DNA from: an uncultured Clostridia bacterium
GTDB lineage: Bacteria; Bacillota; Clostridia; Oscillospirales; Ruminococcaceae
Length of the DNA: 39,647 bases
Assembly (NCBI GenBank): GCA_947383835.1
Contig: CANDEV010000023.1
Coordinates: 1-39,647, forward strand
Direction: 5' to 3'
Within the stretch, counting starts at the first letter, position 1. Each line of letters opens with the position of its first letter. Position numbers and translations under genes: made by a program. Positions 38,200 to 39,647 of the stretch are shown piece by piece. The notes beneath the pieces are model-generated. The model saw nothing but the letters and a program-made list of their open reading frames with translations. It made no database searches and was not told the DNA's origin.

Positions 38200-38934
38200 A
38201 TGTTCTACAACAGATTTATTGAGATTTGCAGAGAGTACGGCGAAAAGCCTACACCAGTTCTGAAAAAGCTTGACATCAGTCCTGGAAACTTAAAGCGTTG
38301 GGAGGGCGGCGCTTCTATCACAGCCGAAACCTTGGAGAAGATAGCAGACTACTTCGGAGTGTCCGTAGATTATTTCTTTCTCAAAGATGATGAGACTCTG
38401 TTTACGGAAGTTCAGCAAAGTGAAATGGTAATTAAGGATGACAAGAATGGTATTCGTCAGATTTATACCGTTGCACGTATCCACCCCGACTATATTGCAA
38501 GCGTTCTAAGCGGTCGGGAGCTTACCGAAAGCGAACTGGAGAGAGTTGCAAACTATCTGCGGTGCAAAAAGGTTTATTTGCTCAATCGGAATATTTCAGA
38601 GGAAGAAAACAATGTCTGCAAAAAATCCGAGACGGATTCCTCCGCTTGTCTTTCGGATAAGGAGTTGGTTATTGATATTCTATCAAGGATACCCGCCAAC
38701 GAGGATTACAAATACCTGCAAGTTATGATTTCAAGAATTATTGCGGAGAACCTCAAACGCAACGGGATTTACCAAGAGGATTTGATTGCCTGCGGTATGG
38801 CACAGAAGAAAGTTACAGACCTATTTGACAGTTCGTCTAACAATGAGAAGATTTTGGCTTTCAATAATTCCGACCTTTTGCGTATCGTTCATAACTTTAG
38901 AGTCGGCTATGATTTGATTTTTACGGGAGTGTAA
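38200..38934 (+). CDS. XRE-family helix-turn-helix regulator of the mobile element
   Basis: 244 residues. The N-terminal HTH (about 5-62) is KPTPVLKKLDISPGNLKRWEGGASITAETLEKIADYFGVSVDYFF. A second helical section around IHPDYIASVLSGRELTESELERVANYLRCKKVYLL (about 93-127) also looks like a degenerate HTH, followed by a helical C-terminal domain (about 150-240) of unknown type. GGAGGG precedes ATG. Divergent from mob genes across oriT, a typical position for an element's control gene. No prophage cI or ImmR/ImmA pair is seen. Confidence 0.85.
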   Translation: MFYNRFIEICREYGEKPTPVLKKLDISPGNLKRWEGGASITAETLEKIADYFGVSVDYFFLKDDETLFTEVQQSEMVIKDDKNGIRQIYTVARIHPDYIASVLSGRELTESELERVANYLRCKKVYLLNRNISEEENNVCKKSETDSSACLSDKELVIDILSRIPANEDYKYLQVMISRIIAENLKRNGIYQEDLIACGMAQKKVTDLFDSSSNNEKILAFNNSDLLRIVHNFRVGYDLIFTGV

Positions 38935-39002
38935 CGAAAAACAGTGTTTCCTTATTTACATTTTAGCATTTGACTTATACTAAGATGAAAGGAGCTTTTT
39001 CA

Positions 39003-39647
39003 ATGAGAATTGCTGTGTGTGATGATAACAATGCTGCGCTAAAGGTATTGAATAAATCAATTACAAGTGCTTTCTCAAATTTTACAGATGAATTTAATGT
39101 AACGGTCTTTTCTGATGGAACAGTATTGCTTAACGAGCACAAAAAAGAACCGTTTGACATTGTGTTCCTTGATATTGATATGCCTGTTATTTCGGGTTTT
39201 GATATTGCAAAATCACTCAGAGACGATTTTTCAAACTGCTACATTATTTTTGTAACAAGTCATTCTGAACTTGTATACGAAAGTATGAATTTTCAGACTT
39301 TCAACTTTATAAGAAAAAATTGCAGCACTCCCATTGATGAAAGTGTATTGGACATTGTTTCTAAGCTTATGCAGCATATGAAACAAAATGAAAAAATAAT
39401 TCTTGAGGATTATAATTACAGAAAACATTCCGTATTAATAAGAAATATCATCTACATAGAAAGTGACGGTCACTATGTTACTTTTCACGCGCTGTCAGAC
39501 GGATTTCCAATAATAATAAGGGGAAGCATAACAGAACATGAAGAAAAATATTCAAAATATGATTTTGTAAGGGTACATAAAAAATATCTTATCAATTTAC
39601 GATATTTATCTCAGCTTAACTACAATAACAATGAAATTGTTTTAGGA
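39003..39647 (+). CDS. LytTR-family response regulator (partial, cut by window end)
   Basis: At least 215 residues; the frame is open to the last base. The receiver domain (1-~120) is MRIAVCDDNN with acidic pocket Asp7/Asp8, phosphoacceptor Asp57 in VFLDIDMP, and VTSHSE. The LytTR DNA-binding domain (about 140-end) has IIYIESDGHYVTFH and FVRVHKKYLINLRYL. This is the AgrA/ComE type, which usually pairs with a HPK10 sensor and a peptide signal. GGAGC lies 10 bases before ATG 39003; ATG 38985 is in frame but overlaps that site. A cognate kinase is expected beyond the right edge. Confidence 0.9.
   Translation, partial: MRIAVCDDNNAALKVLNKSITSAFSNFTDEFNVTVFSDGTVLLNEHKKEPFDIVFLDIDMPVISGFDIAKSLRDDFSNCYIIFVTSHSELVYESMNFQTFNFIRKNCSTPIDESVLDIVSKLMQHMKQNEKIILEDYNYRKHSVLIRNIIYIESDGHYVTFHALSDGFPIIIRGSITEHEEKYSKYDFVRVHKKYLINLRYLSQLNYNNNEIVLG

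Overview
The window comes from a Gram-positive, Firmicutes-type genome, most like a gut or rumen Ruminococcus-type Oscillospiraceae. The grounds are AGGAGG-type ribosome binding sites, sigma-A promoters close to TTGACA-N17-TATAAT, monoderm lipoproteins, a Gram-positive type IV pilus locus, a BadF-type activase and a Clostridia-type mobile element with a large serine recombinase. The assignment is inference; no rRNA or tRNA is present to fix it.

Layout. (1) 1-1975: wreck of a CDP-deoxyhexose polysaccharide cluster. rfbG is intact, but rfbF has lost its 5' half, rfbH is a 33-codon stub, and a nucleotide-sugar epimerase has a frameshift and a large internal deletion. (2) 1976-17820: a type IV pilus island. 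A gene-free leader with two promoters and a possible structured RNA precedes pilC, a fused pilM-pilN, pilO, a very large PilX-like protein with a repetitive, probably beta-helical body, and two minor prepilins. A convergent prepilin peptidase follows, then pilB-pilT. Next come a prepilin and the probable major pilin, a candidate small RNA, a membrane-anchored C39-like cysteine peptidase with its own promoter, and a second cysteine-containing pilin. (3) 17821-23160: branched-chain aminotransferase, a secreted protein of unknown role, and two BspA-like leucine-rich-repeat lipoproteins. (4) 23165-33788, all minus strand: the two halves of a split 2-hydroxyacyl-CoA dehydratase-activase-like protein, separated by an XRE-GyrI regulator, a HAD hydrolase and a DUF5694-like gene; then an orphan RelB/DinJ antitoxin, nadC, a lipoprotein, a sirtuin and folA. 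(5) about 33800 to the right edge: one end of an integrative mobilizable or conjugative element, with serine recombinase, TnpW-like small protein, MobA relaxase, MobC, a probable oriT, an XRE regulator and a LytTR response regulator cut by the window edge.

How the genes work together. PilB extends and PilT retracts the pilus through PilC. The PilM-PilN fusion and PilO form the alignment complex. PilD processes five class III-type prepilins (all ending their leader in Gly before FTLVE). The PilX-like protein with the minor prepilins probably forms a priming or tip complex. The least expected component is the C39-like peptidase between the two small pilins. It has Cys, His and Asp in the expected order, one N-terminal membrane anchor, no ABC transporter and a consensus promoter. 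It is my best candidate for an undescribed pilus-associated activity.

Limits: family calls come from reading motifs by eye; no search or folding program was run. RNA, operator, att and oriT calls are structural inferences.
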